Assembly: GCF_964199755.1 (NCBI RefSeq)
Contig: NC_133914.1
Span: 2,170,001-2,234,000 of the forward strand
From: Larus michahellis
Taxonomy: Eukaryota; Chordata; Aves; Charadriiformes; Laridae
Direction of reading: 5' to 3'
DNA length: 64,000 bases
Made by a program: the position numbers and the translations under genes. The notes beneath the pieces were generated by a model. The model did not search any database and was not told where the DNA came from. It saw nothing but the letters and a program-made list of their open reading frames with translations. Positions 35,705 through 47,970 of the stretch are shown here, in pieces; the first letter of the stretch is position 1; every line of letters begins with the position of its first letter.

Positions 35705-38700
35705 TCAGAGCCCGTCCATCAGCGCCAGCAGGTCCTCGCCCTTCCCGGAGCTGGCCGGGCGCGGCTCCGCCACCTCCAGTTCCCCCAGGATGCGGGAGAG
35801 CTCCGCCCGCCGCCCCGGCTCCTGCGGGAGAGACACCGCCTCAGCCCGCCGGCAGCGGGCACCGGCACCCGAACCGCTACTGGGCTGTACTGGGACGTAC
35901 CCAACTGCCTGCTGATGCCCTTGAGCCCCTTTAAAAAGGGCTGCTGGCGTCAGGCTGTCACCGCGAGCAGGCAAACGACCCAGTTCTAGCTAAAAACTTG
36001 CTATAATATTTGTCAGGTTTCAAGTTCTCTTATTAAATAGTCACCAAATCCACAGGCTTGGCAGGAAATACTGCCATTACTTATTCATGAGCTTAACTGA
36101 AGTGGGAAAAAAATGTATTTTTTAAGTAACTAATCTGGGTGAAACTCGGCTCTAGGCAAGGTAGGAATGATGGGGATCAAAGATCTGAAACGCGCTGTAC
36201 GTACCTGCGTGGCTTCTATGTTGATAACCTTGTAAGATAACTCCTCTGGTCTAGTCAATGCAGCGTGTCTTGATTAAAAACATGGAAAGAGTGCTTAATC
36301 TCATGAAGACATACAAGTAAATCATAAAAATCAGATTTCCTGAGGCTCCCATCGGCATTATTCCTACTAGGCAGATTAATGTACCGGCCCCAGTTTGGAG
36401 ACTTTTCCCTGTCTTAGATTTTTTACACCAAGTGTAGAACAGTGGCAATATCTCTGCAGTTGAGATTAAAAGTAGGTAAAAACATTCTGCAGAAAATACG
36501 TAACAAAAAGTCTCCCTTGTGCTCCCTGCCAGGAGAGGGCTAAGTTTCAAGCCCGTCAGGCTCATCAGCTCCATCAGTTATATTCCTATCTCTGAAATAT
36601 GTAGATGTATTTGGGGCAGAGGACAGTGAAAAGGGCTGAAGGGATGTCTCTGTTACACGGGACAGAACTAAGCACAGATGGTCACCTGCTGCTGACCGCC
36701 AGTGTCACTTGGAGGGAATGCAAGGCTGACCATCGAAGGAGACACCAGCAGGGAAATGGCTCGCCTTGCCGCCAGCCTGAATAAAAAGGTCAAGCCAGGG
36801 AAAGGGCTCCTCTTTGTTCCTGTAGGGACCATCCGGACCAGAATAATACAATGCTAAACCCCCTGCTGTTCTGTTCCTAAAGCTGTTCTGGGCCAGCGTT
36901 AGTCTCCAGGGCTGTCCGCATGGCACTACATCACAGACCCCAAAGAAGGACTCGAGCATACTCTTCCTCCTCGTCGGTTGTGAACAAATTCAATCGAAAT
37001 CCCGTCTCACTGCCACCAGGTGTCTTGACCTCCAGGCCTCCCAGCAGCCTGGCCAAAAAGTCCATTTCTTCTTTAGCGAGAGGGTTAGGGACTGTGTTCT
37101 CCTGCAGCAAACAGCAATGGGTTCATTGGTCAGGTTACCAGAGGTGAGGACTGTAATAATTTCTGTGTTTTCTGTTATTACATAAATGTTCTTCAGAGTG
37201 ATATAAATACATTTCTGTATTGTTAACGGTACAGATTGTGCAGATAACTAGTAATTATCAGCTACACTTTAAAATGGTTGCTTGAATTTATAGACCCAGG
37301 ACAAGATAATTTTCCAGCTAAATTAAACAGCTGAGAAATCTGTAACACCAGCTTTCTGTTTTCTGAAGAGATTAAAATAGGAAGCAAGAACACCATTGCA
37401 TAAGCTTGTGTGTAAGATTCTTTAGGAAAACATGCCCTTCCCCAGCTCAAAAGGGACTGTGGAGGATTGGATGGGGCTCTGAGAAGAACAACAGAACAGG
37501 TTCCCCTGAAGTTATCCATACCTGTAGACAAAAAGATGGTTATTGTTTCCCTGAGAAAGGAAATGAATGAAGGGGAAGACAGCACAGCTGTGTAGTCAAT
37601 GATTTGGAGATGACGGATGGGGGTGTTTCATTCAGTGACCCCATCTACTAAGACAAGGGAAGCAGAATCATAGCATGGTTCGGGTTGGAAGGAACCATAA
37701 AGATCATCTAGTTCCAACCCCCCTGCCCTGGGCAGGGACACCTCCCACTAGAATGTAAAGTCTGGTAGATGTGGTGAAACTGCTCAAAGGAAACACTCCC
37801 ACCATGCGTGACCGGCTGCAGCACTCGCTGACACAGACTAGTTAGCCAGTTAACCAGGGACAGGAGCAGACCAACACTGACCTTCGCATGGGATGCCAAG
37901 TTTTTGGATGATCCTGACATGTGTGTCTCTACTGGCCGGCTGACGCTGTACCTAGAGGGAAAAACAGAGAGGAAGAGCAACCTGTTACTCGTACGGGATA
38001 CAGGGACTGGAGGAAGCAGCACAGTATCTATGATTTTATTATATCTTTCTGAAGACTGTAAATAACTGAAATGAGAAGTTACAGTTCAGTTTTATGGAGT
38101 ATTGAAGCATTAAAATGTGTGAGCCACAAAGCTGTAAGAACAAATGCTGCTCTCTTATTCTTTGAATGGAAAATTACAGTAAGACAAACATGAAGAAAAG
38201 AAAGGATTTCTTGAATGCAGCCAAAATTAAATTACATTTCACATAATATGCAGCACCAGATGAGAACACTCTTTACTCAGCTCTACTTTAGACATAAATC
38301 AAACTTTTGCTCTTTTCCACAGCTCTTTATGCACATCTGTCCACATGCATTCTGTTTCAGGACATCACTTTGTAAAAAAGTCAGGCTGAGAATAGCGAAA
38401 GAGGCAAAAATATACAAGGCTGAAGATGTGCTCCTGAACCAATCCAAAGCCATCAACATTTACTTCATGTTTCTATGTAGGACAAAAATTACTTACATAT
38501 TTGTTCCAAGTTTGAGGACTCTGTCTCCATAAAGATCAAAAGATCCTTCCCTTTGTGGAGTAACATAATTTCCATCAGTGGTGAACTCCGTTCTTTTAAC
38601 TTCATCTCCATTGTGATTAAACACCCTTAAAAACAAGTCATTATCGAAACATATTTAGTAGTTTTATTGCTGGTTTTCAGCACCAATTTCCTGTGCTTAC

Positions 38701-41700
38701 TGCACAAGAAAATGGGGAATAAAACCCTATTCTCTATATTGGTAAATGCCTGTTTTATAGGATAAATTACTAATAGCTAATTTGCTAGAAGAGAGAATGC
38801 CGGAAATGGCTTAGTATTTCATTGCCGGGTGACTTAGTTCCAAATCCTGCCCTTTAAATAGCACTCACCAGAGGCTCAGCTATCTGCGCAACATGAACGA
38901 CAGTCTAAGCTCGAGTCCTATCAGACCTCTGGGACTGACTGCTCCTCCGCGAGCAGCCACACACGCAAGGCACTGCCACCGGTACCAGCAGCGCTTCGGA
39001 ACCCACCTGATGAGCCCTGGAACTTCTGTACCCCAAGGAACAGGGCCCGATATTGGCAGCACAAAGCGACCATTAGAGTTCTGCACCTTATCCTTCAGAA
39101 AGATAGAAACCTGCAAAAGAATATTCCACCTTTGAGAAAATCTATTGCATATCTTCTGATCCGAATGCTTTGAAGTCTGACCTTGCAGCCTTCCTGACTA
39201 GACTGGGTAGGTTTCCTAGAGATTTTGATGTATACATAGAAACGATGATACAGGCCAAAGCCAGTAATGTAGAATTGTGGTCCAGAGGATAGGCACGCTG
39301 ATCTAACATTAAAAAACCCCAATAAAATATATAAAATATGCACTGTTTTTGCACTCGAGTATGATCAATTTATTTGGAGACTATTAAGCCCCATGATTTC
39401 AAGCTCAGGTTCTGAGTTTCGTATCATGTTTCTACTAAAAGGAAAAACATATTTATCACCTAGCAAATCTCTACTAGTAGAGATTCCTTTTTTCATAACA
39501 TGTTAGAATTACTGAGTATTATTGTAGTAGATGTGCTCAATTTGTGAAATTTTGAAGACTGAAATTACAAGCACATTGAGATGGCTGAAAAGCATAAGTA
39601 ACAAAACCAAACCCACAGTGTGATTATTATAACAAGATACCTTCATATTCTAGCCACAAACTCCCTTTCATTCTTACTGACTAGCTGTATTGGGCTCTTA
39701 CCCTTATGTGCATGTCCTGAAAAAAAATGAGGAGTGTTTGCCTGATGAGCTGAAATTCACCAGCAGAGAGACAGCTGTATGTCTGGAAAAGAAAAAGCAT
39801 CAGGTAAAGCTTTGCAGGTGTACCACGTCCAACCCAGGTAAAGGTGGAAATAAGTACAGCAGAATACTGCTGGCCAAAAATGGTACGTGTGTGGCAGAGG
39901 TGTCAGGAATTATATAAGGGGGGCTGCTGGTCATTATCAGTAATTATTCTCCATGACTAAGAATCTGATTTAATTTCTGCTGAAGTCAGTGGAGACTGAT
40001 CAAGCTGAATAAGCAATGTATTGATTTAAACCGGGCCAGCAGAAAACACTTGACTTGTAGGCATCTCCCCCTCCAGAAGCCCTCTGGAAACATTTCATGA
40101 CTTCCCAGAACTTTTAACGCTTTCTGAAACCAGTTCCCTTTGACTGCGACACTCATGTTCTTTGTCCAAAGAATTACAGCAGTTACATGAGCAAAAGTTG
40201 CTAACTGGGATGCCAATTTGTTTCCCTCGGGTTAAAAAGAAGAAAGGTTATTTGGTAGGTTCTCTGACGTTGAGAACTTCTCAACCTCCACACTTGATAT
40301 GGCACTTACTGAGGTAGTATTCAGTCTCCAAGATTAGCTTGAAAGAGAAAAATAATACTGAAACCACAGTGTGTCCCGCCATTTCTCTAAGGAGTCTTAC
40401 TTCAATCAGCTGTCGGAAAGTCTCATCCACCTGGTTCAGAATGCCCGGGGAATCGCATATGAAATCCTTGATGGTGTCCAGGTGATTGAACGTGACCAGC
40501 AGAATGTCTTTGGGCCGAGGGCACAGCAGCACTTGGTATTTGAAAGCCATAGTCATAAGGTCATACAGCTGCAAAGTAACACGGGGAAAATTTGGTTCCG
40601 CCACAACAGAGAGAGCAACATGGCTCAGGTAACTTCACACTACTGGAGAAAGGGATTTAGACACTTAGGCCAGCACCTGCCTATGGTAAGAAGAACCATT
40701 TTAGCTCTGTTTCCTAAGAAAATAAGACCTCTGCAATCACATCGCCGGCCCCCCTGCTGGTCTCTCTAACTGCCTTTAAAACTACTGCCAATGTCAACAC
40801 CACCAACACCCGCGTAGAGGTCTCTCAGGTAATCCAGTTCCTGCGATTTCTTTCAAAATTGTCTGCTGGAAATACTGTTTGCAGGCAAAAATTCTAACAC
40901 CTGCAACTGCAAAACAGTGAGCATCAATACAGAAATATCTATATTTATACACACTTAATTATATGTATATAATTTTAATATATGTAAAAAAATCTGATAA
41001 ACTTAAAGAATGCCTACTGAACGTCTTAAAACCAAGCATTTAGCTTTTAAAGCAGAAATACTTAGTCCTGAAGTATCTGTTACTACTATGGATTTCCCCA
41101 AAGCTTCCTTGTCTGAGAACCATTTTACAAAGAAAGCAAGTGGAAAGAGGGCTGTTACAAAATGCTTCAAAATTACAGTGACGTAAAGCCACGTGCTAAT
41201 TATTGCAATCAGAAACTTGTGAATGGCAACACAGAAGTGCAGCATAGTCAGGACTGGGCAGGTGGTCTTCTTTACCTTGTCCATGCTCGCCTGGTTCAGC
41301 CTCATGATTGAAGCATGCGCTAGCCGGTCGTACACCGTTCGCAGAGCTTTCTTGGAGTAGAGTTCCTGTGGTTTAAACAGCTCTTCCATAAATTTTTTAT
41401 TGAACATGGTTGTGATGATGTCATTCATAACTGCAAAGACAAACAGTCTCTGTTTTTTGCTTCAGAAACAGCACATTCATCTGATTCATCCCACACTGAG
41501 AACTCGGACACTGAGAGCTGCGAGGATCGACATGAATGCTTACCTGTGAAAACTAGGAACAGAGCCACAAAAGATAAAAGGAGGAGGAATGTCATTTCTT
41601 AGCGTCAACATTTTTCTCAACCCCACATTGGTCTAAGCGAGCAGCGTGATTCCTGCTGACTGTCCCCAGGGGCAGAAACACTACCTGAGCTGCAGACAAC

Positions 41701-44700
41701 AAACCCTGTTTTCCAGTGGGAATAAGACTGGTTTTGTTGCCTTACTTTTACAGCAACGGTTAGCACTTTCCCCTTTTAAAATAATTTTTTTATAGGCTAC
41801 TCCGGCATGTATTATCTATAAAAGCTACAGTTCTGCTTCCCAAGAAGACTGTTTTGCATGACTCTAGATTTTTGCAAACTGTAGGTAGCTGACTCTGCCT
41901 GTTCTCTCTTTAGCACTATTTGGCGCTATTGGTCAATTTTTCCTTCTAAACAGAAGCTCCTGACTGATTCAAGGCTCTTTGAAGTATTTGTGTTAAACGG
42001 ATTAACGCTTGACAAGTATTTAAGGAAGCATTTATAACACTGGCATCTATGTCAGGCCACCCAGGGCTCTTACAAAAGTGCAGACCTCTACACTTCCTTC
42101 TGCATGCTTCATAAACGTTCCATGGAATTGTTATGTGACTTACTCAAGAGTAGGTAGAGATCAGGAGTGCTGAGTATAAGGACCGTGCTCTGGTTATCAA
42201 GCTTTTAATGCACAGAAGATAGAAGACATTTTGCAGTGATTCAAGGAGATACAATACCTTAGCTTTTGTGCTGTATCTGATACTTTTATCGTATACCTGA
42301 TACATTCCACAGAGTTATCATAAATAAGCATTTATTTCTCTATCAAAAAATGTTAAATAAAAAATTCAATTCATACATTACTGTACAAGCATGAATTTTC
42401 CTAAGCAGATGACCGTTACCGAAGCTCATGCTGCCAGCTGATTCTTATGGATTAGAAAAATCTCAGCGGAAGTGATAAAAAAAAAAAAAAAAGAAAAAGT
42501 GAACATACTAAACATACTCATAGCAGTAGTTATCAGCTATTTGAAGCCCTGCTATAATTATTCATTGGTGGGTTTTCACAACTGTGGTACTGAAGATACA
42601 CAAACCGCCAAAAAAAAAATTAATGTCCCAGTCACTTCATCTTTTCTTAGGGGCTTAACTCTCTGGGGAACACGGCTAGGTACGCTGTGGGTGCTGGGAA
42701 CCAGGACACGGATAGGTGTTTTCCTGTGGGCAAGTGCCTTCTGAGGCGATGCTCTCTCCCTACTTAAACCTGATCTTTACAGGTCTTCTCCTGCACTGGC
42801 GTACGCCACTGGTGACACACACATCTGAGCAGCCATTGCACTCCACCCAGTGGGGCTCACTGGTTCCTGTTTTAAGCACCCAAACGATACAGACAGGTCT
42901 CAGCTCAGTTTCTGAGCAGCATGGACTACAAATACACCTAATTACAAATGGGAAATAAATCCCTCCCCTTTCTCCCTTCTTTTCAAACAAACTGTCCATA
43001 AAACAATCCCTACTTGCAGTCTCAGGCAAAAATCCTCACTTTTTTTCAGTGGAGAAACCCCAATATATTAGTATTAGTATATGTTAGTATATATTTCATT
43101 ACGCAAGCAATCAGTTAGGACAAAAATAAGAACTTTTGCCTTATACTGCGATCAAGAAAAATATTTTTTTAAGTTGCTTGCATATGTTGTCCACACAAAG
43201 GCTTCTCCTCTGTCTTCGGAGAGTCACTAATAACCAAAACTGTGAGGAGATGGACAACGTCCCAGTACGCTGACAGTGGCTGGTAGATATTCACAATGGA
43301 ATCAGAAGATCTGTGTTAAACCAAACACCAAGCCTTACATAAATTATCTTCTGAAATTAAAACCTCTTCTATTGGCTATAAAAAGAACTGAGAAAGACAT
43401 AAAAAAAATAATGTTAAAGGGCAAATCTCACATGGTATGTTTGATAATGACACAGCAAAGAGATCTCAGAGCACAGGTAGTCCCTAGGGAGGTGTTTACA
43501 CCATTCTAACAATGGCAAATAATAGAGAAAGGAGCTCACGGAAAATGGCACGCGAAGCAACATAGCATAAAAGCAATTTAGCAGAGAGGGGTTTCATCGA
43601 CTGGGATGGGGAAAGGGAAACGAAGTATAGACAATGCGATGGACAGAAGAGAAGCTGAGGATTTACGGTGGTTTTCGCCTACACGTGCCATGTCACCGGT
43701 GACAGACACGTTCCAACATCTACTGCGCTTTCACGTAACATGGCTCGGATGCATGACATGAGACTGGAGTCTTTATGTCTGTATTATGCTCATGCTTCTT
43801 GGAGGACATTCAGGCAGCAGAGGGAATGTTACGAGTCCAAAACAGTCATACATTCTCCTTGCAATACATTTATAGTTAGCAACAAGGTCAAAGGCAGGTG
43901 AAGCCGCCTTCTCATGGCTTCATCAGCAATAGACTCAGCTAGTTACTCTATCATACCTCTTCAGAGACCACCTCAAGAGCGGTGTCCACAGGCAAACTTC
44001 TCTCTCACAAGAGAAGCTGATTGGTCAACATGGGATCTCCATCTGTGCCGCTGCCATCTAAATGTGACAAAGCGGGCTTTCATACAGCTCCTCATCATTT
44101 GGATGTAATAAAAGAGGACTACGGAATCTTTTACACTTCTGAGATATTAAATGCTGGAAACAAGCGTTCTTGGAAACAGCACATAATGGTAGCAAAAAAA
44201 AAAAAGTCAGGGCAAACTCCAGGATATCAATATTTACCTCCAGTAAATATTCAAAACCTACAAACAATGCTTATTTTGAAAAACATGAATTATAACCCCC
44301 ATCTCTCTTAAAAAAGGGCTGCTCAAAAAGACACTGAAAGTTCTAGTCGTGCTCACCTAGCAAAAGACCTGAGAGAGTTGAAGAGATTTATTTCTTCATC
44401 CAGCTCCTTACCACACCCTTGCTGGAAGGTACCATTTCAAGGCAGAGGCCAGAAGGAAGCGCACACTCACACCTCAGCTGCTCCACTGAGAACCTGATGT
44501 CCCAGCTCAAACCCACCTTCAGGGATAACTTCAGTCAAGAGGAGCTTGGCTGAAGTGTGGGCACCCGCTCCTTTGTGATCGCTCTGCTGCAGGGTGGTGA
44601 CCACTAGCAGAGACGGATAAGCAGCTAGGATGGAAATGCCTTAAATCTTTCCTGGAGTTCACCTGTCAAAACCCTAAGCAACGAATTAGAAAAAACTTTA

Positions 44701-46998
44701 GAAAAATGCAGTATACATAGTATTCCTGCATTTAAGCAGAAAACCCTCACAGTGCTCACAAAATTATATGCTTGCGTTAATACAATGCTAGAAAAATAAA
44801 ATATAATTTTGGCTAGAAAGACCGCTCTGATAAAAAGTTTTGATCTATTTATAGTCTTGGTTAAATTAGCAACTTATTTTTGAAGCCATATGATTTCAAG
44901 ATACTGTTTATTTTTTCTAAGAGCTATAGTTAAAGTGCATTTTAATGAACAGGTGAGTATTATTATTCATCTTTGACACTATGACTAGAAGGCTGCAGGA
45001 ACAGCATACAGTGTGTTCACGTACAATGAGCCTCATGTGTGCATGTAGTGGTGTTCGTCTACTGCATGCAGCTAGAAGATTACAGTACCTCGTTTCCTGT
45101 CCACATCTGTCCATTCATCTACACGAAGCATATAAAACAAAAACATCAGTTCAAGAAGTAAGAACAATAGTTTCAAGGAGAATAAAAGAAATAAACTAAA
45201 AAAAAATAATCTAACTAATGGACTTTGTTTTTTTCTCATCAGCATTCAGCACTTAACAAGAACAAACTCTTCTGTTACTTGACATCTGTCACTTCCAATG
45301 AGCACACAAAAGACGAAACCGTGCCCTCCCCTTGGAAAAAATCTTGTTTATTCAACGGAGATAAAATTTTACCCTTGATTGAATCTTAGCACGTTTTGCA
45401 TTTAGCTTGGAAAGTTTTCAGCTGTTTTTTGCACTTACAAATGAAGAATATTTGAGTGAACAGTTTTAAGCACTAACAAACACCTCGGTGTGAACAAAAC
45501 CACATCTCAGTAAAACTAATGCCTGCTTTTTAAAAGATAAAACACATGTGTGGATAAACTAGCACAGATCTAATCCTCCTGCTGAGATACTCCACCAAGT
45601 ATGGCTCTAAACTTTGACATCTATGGACAGTAGTAACCTTTTGTCAGCTCATTCTCTGAAGACAGGCATGAATAATTAAAAATCACATCGCTGTAGTGAA
45701 GCCTTTGCTATTGTTTAGCACTTCTTCATACCGGATAGGCAGGAGAAGGAAAAAACGTAACAACCTCTTCAACACTGGGTTAATATTGAGTTGATTTTTT
45801 ATCACAAAACACTAAAGCTTCCTGAAGCACATTCCCCATCCCATGACAGAAAGCTGCAAGAATTTTTAAATGCAAAGCAGTTTTAATTTATAAGTGGTAA
45901 ACAAAGAGGTGCTCAGCTGTAAGCTGTAATTTTTGTGCACGCATGTGAACACACAGGGCTCTACTTTTACAATAATTTTGACAAAATGATAGACTGAGAG
46001 GTTTTTATAAAAGGGTTTCAGGACAAGGGTTTCAGGAGCCACATTTATGTTATTTGAAGTTTTTCTTAATTGCGCATGCTGCTTCTGCATAGGCTTTACA
46101 AAATAGTTCCTGGAAACTACTTCCGATTGCAAAGCAATCTGGTCTTCCCGAAACAGCTCAGGACCTGGACTGAGATGCCTAAATCCGGAGTAATTTTGAT
46201 TCCAAAAGTATATTTCTGAAGCTCCAACCTTTGAAACAAGTGCAGAAACACTGGAATATGTTTCAGTTTCTACCTTATCTGTATGCATTTCACAAATTAG
46301 CTTCAGTAAAACCTTCAGGGAGTTATTAGCACAGAAACTTTCATGGGAGCCGATTAACTCAACGAGCTTTACTTGAAATTTAAGACAAGAAAAACACACA
46401 CGATTAATTTCTGTGACAGAGCTGTTAAACCGTGGCGAGGAAACTACTTGCCGAAGACTGCTTTCGACGCCAGACACTGTGATGCTCTGTCACTTTTCAA
46501 GCATCCTTCCAGTAACAGCACTGCAAGTACATTCGCGTTTATTCCTGTACTACGTTAAGAAAACCAGCCCCACAGGCGTGAGCGGCCCGTCGCTTCGGGG
46601 GGCACTGAACCCGGCCGGGCTTTGGAAAGAGCCGAGAGGGAGGGCAGGAGGAGAGGCGGCCCCGGGGGACAGGCACCGGCACCGGCAGCTGTGGCAGTGC
46701 CGCTCCTCCCGTCCCCCGGGGCCTCCCCGCCATCGCCAGCGACGTCCCGGCGCTCTGCTCGGCCCCGGCTCCGCACTCAGCCAGGGAAAGGCCGCAGGGA
46801 GAAGCCCCGCACGGAAGGGACAGGCCGCGGTACCCCGCGGCGGGCAGCCCCCGGCGCGGGCCCGGCCCCGGCCGCCCGCCGCTCACCTTTGCGGGCCTTC
46901 TCCCCGGGGATGCTCTGAGCGCGGAGGCGCTGGTCCAGGATGTAGAGCATCTCCCCGCCCAGGTTGAGGAACAGCAGCGGCAGCGTCCGCGCCGACAT
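35705..46998 (-). CDS. OSCP1: OSCP1 (organic solute carrier partner 1, NOR1)
   Basis: Eleven coding exons in transcript order: 46887-46998, 45089-45118 (30 nt), 41276-41430, 40401-40568, 39702-39782, 39007-39110, 38497-38625, 37882-37951, 36962-37101, 36205-36268, 35705-35821. The sum is 1170 nt, 389 aa, equal to the long human isoform; skipping the 30-nt exon gives 379 aa, the length of the short one. The start MSARTLPLLFLNLGGEMLYI, the segment KFMEELFKPQELYSKKAL, SGPVPWGTEVPGLI and the end KGEDLLALMDGL all match human. OSCP1 raises uptake of organic solutes when expressed with transporters and is linked to testis and tumour suppression; orthologues occur in ciliated organisms. It is largely cytosolic with no membrane segment beyond the weakly hydrophobic N-terminus. 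The promoter is a CpG island around the start. Confidence 0.97.
37664..37753 (-). mobile_element. Short CR1 LINE 3' fragment in an OSCP1 intron
   Basis: Read on +, AGAATCATAGCATGGTTCGG, GTTGGAAGGAACC, AAAGATCATCTAGTTCCAAC and GGGCAGGGACACCTCCCACT is classic reverse-complement CR1 3' sequence. Only about 90 bp remain. It is 130 bp from the OSCP1 exon at 37882. Confidence 0.93.
45089..45118 (-). CDS. OSCP1: OSCP1 30-nt microexon 2
   Basis: On the - strand, acceptor TATATGCTTCGTGTAG and donor CGAG|GTACTG enclose 30 nt encoding, with the flanking bases, Asp-Glu-Trp-Thr-Asp-Val-Asp-Arg-Lys-Arg. Human OSCP1 has DEWTEVDRKR at this place. Phase 1 is kept on both sides, so the exon can be included or skipped without changing frame. 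It is too short to appear as an open frame of its own. Confidence 0.93.
45866..46371 (-). other. Unexplained long open frame in OSCP1 intron 1
   Basis: A 168-codon open stretch (part of a 203-codon stop-free frame reaching 46477) lies in AT-rich sequence on the OSCP1 strand. It lacks an ATG near its 5' end. A good acceptor (TTTTTCTTGTCTTAAATTTCAAG region) ends at 46372. Splicing from OSCP1 exon 1, which ends in phase 1, would enter the frame without a shift and give about 205 aa in total. Composition looks protein-like over the first 110 codons (for example VKLVELIGSHESFCANNSL) and weaker at the end. I do not recognise a homologue. It may be an alternative last exon, a remnant of another gene, or chance. 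Confidence 0.3.
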
Positions 46999-47150
46999 GG
47001 CGACCGCCGGCCCCGCCGCCACAGCCGCCAACGTTGCCGGGCAACCACGGGGCCAATCGGGAGGCGCCGTCTTGGCCGGTCGGGGCTCGCGCGCGCAAGC
47101 TCCGCCCCTGTGCGTGCGCGGCCCCTCACAGGGGTGTGGATCCCAAACAG
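46560..47150 (-). promoter_or_regulatory. OSCP1: OSCP1 CpG-island promoter
   Basis: A dense CpG stretch surrounds the OSCP1 start codon at 46998 and extends about 150 bp upstream. It contains an inverted CCAAT (CCAAT on + at 47052-47056). The next gene in this direction, MRPS15, ends near 47930 on the same strand, so the island does not serve an evident divergent gene. Confidence 0.7.
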
Positions 47151-47930
47151 CCTCTGGGTCAGGGCTGGTGCTGAGCGAACCGAAAGAAGCGGTAAGAAAA
47201 CGGTTGAACTGAAGTAATTTTGATAAATAAGGAAGGGCTCGGCGCAGCCCGGGGGCTGGCGGGATAACCGTGCGTACCGCGGCCGAGGGCAACACAGGGA
47301 AGTCTTACCGAAAGCCATAGAAAAGGGGACACCATAATCATATTGGTAATTCTTGAGAAACCATTGGTGGCGGGTTTGGTGTAACACACACAGTCGCCAA
47401 GTCCGGGAGGGATGGAGGGATGATTGCCAGAGAATGAATATAAAGGTGTAAGTCCACCGGGAAGTTACAGACTTGATTATTAACTCCATTTCTGCAGCTG
47501 CAGAGCTCCCCATCCACCTGTGTTTTCCTGTGAGAAGGAATGGCGCTTTGAGCCGCTGTCAGGGCTGCTTTCTTTCCAAACAAGCAGCATTTTGCCTCAT
47601 TCTCCTCATTCGTCATCTGGCAGCCCAAATCCCTCATGAGCAGCTGGGTCAGTGCTGTCTGACAGCACGATCCTGCTGTCAGGCCAGGCGGTGACAGGAG
47701 GGACACTGCCCGGGGTGTTCTCACTTGCAGACATCCCTGCCCAAGGGGGTGCAGCCCCCCCAGGTACTCCTCTCCCCCAGATCGAGCTGCTCACAACACA
47801 GCCCAGCGCACCAGCCTTAAATTAAACTTCTAAAATGCCTAATCCTCTCATTGCACCTTTCTGGGTGCTCACCATGGCGCAAGACCACACATGCACAGAA
47901 GCGAAGAGGCAACGTGTCTTTAGGTGATAA
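47151..47930. other. Gap between OSCP1 promoter and MRPS15 3' end
   Basis: Mixed-composition sequence of about 780 bp. I see no exon, repeat family or RNA gene in it. Confidence 0.5.
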
Positions 47931-47936
47931 TTTATT
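47931..47936 (-). terminator. MRPS15: MRPS15 poly(A) signal
   Basis: AATAAA on the - strand is 35 nt past the MRPS15 stop codon, giving a 3' UTR of about 55 nt. Confidence 0.88.
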
Positions 47937-47970
47937 GTTAGAGACCAGCCGTGTCAGCCTCACCGTGCCG

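Noticed and set aside
32641-35934. Long frames in the STK40 and LSM10 CpG islands, including 433 codons on +
   Set aside because: Low-complexity Pro/Arg/Ala/Gly products typical of CpG islands and of the C-rich repeat; they run antisense to LSM10 and OSCP1 exons.
44900-45199. Short frames around 44917-45199 as independent small genes
   Set aside because: They overlap the OSCP1 microexon in other registers; the splice-bounded 30-nt exon explains the conserved sequence.
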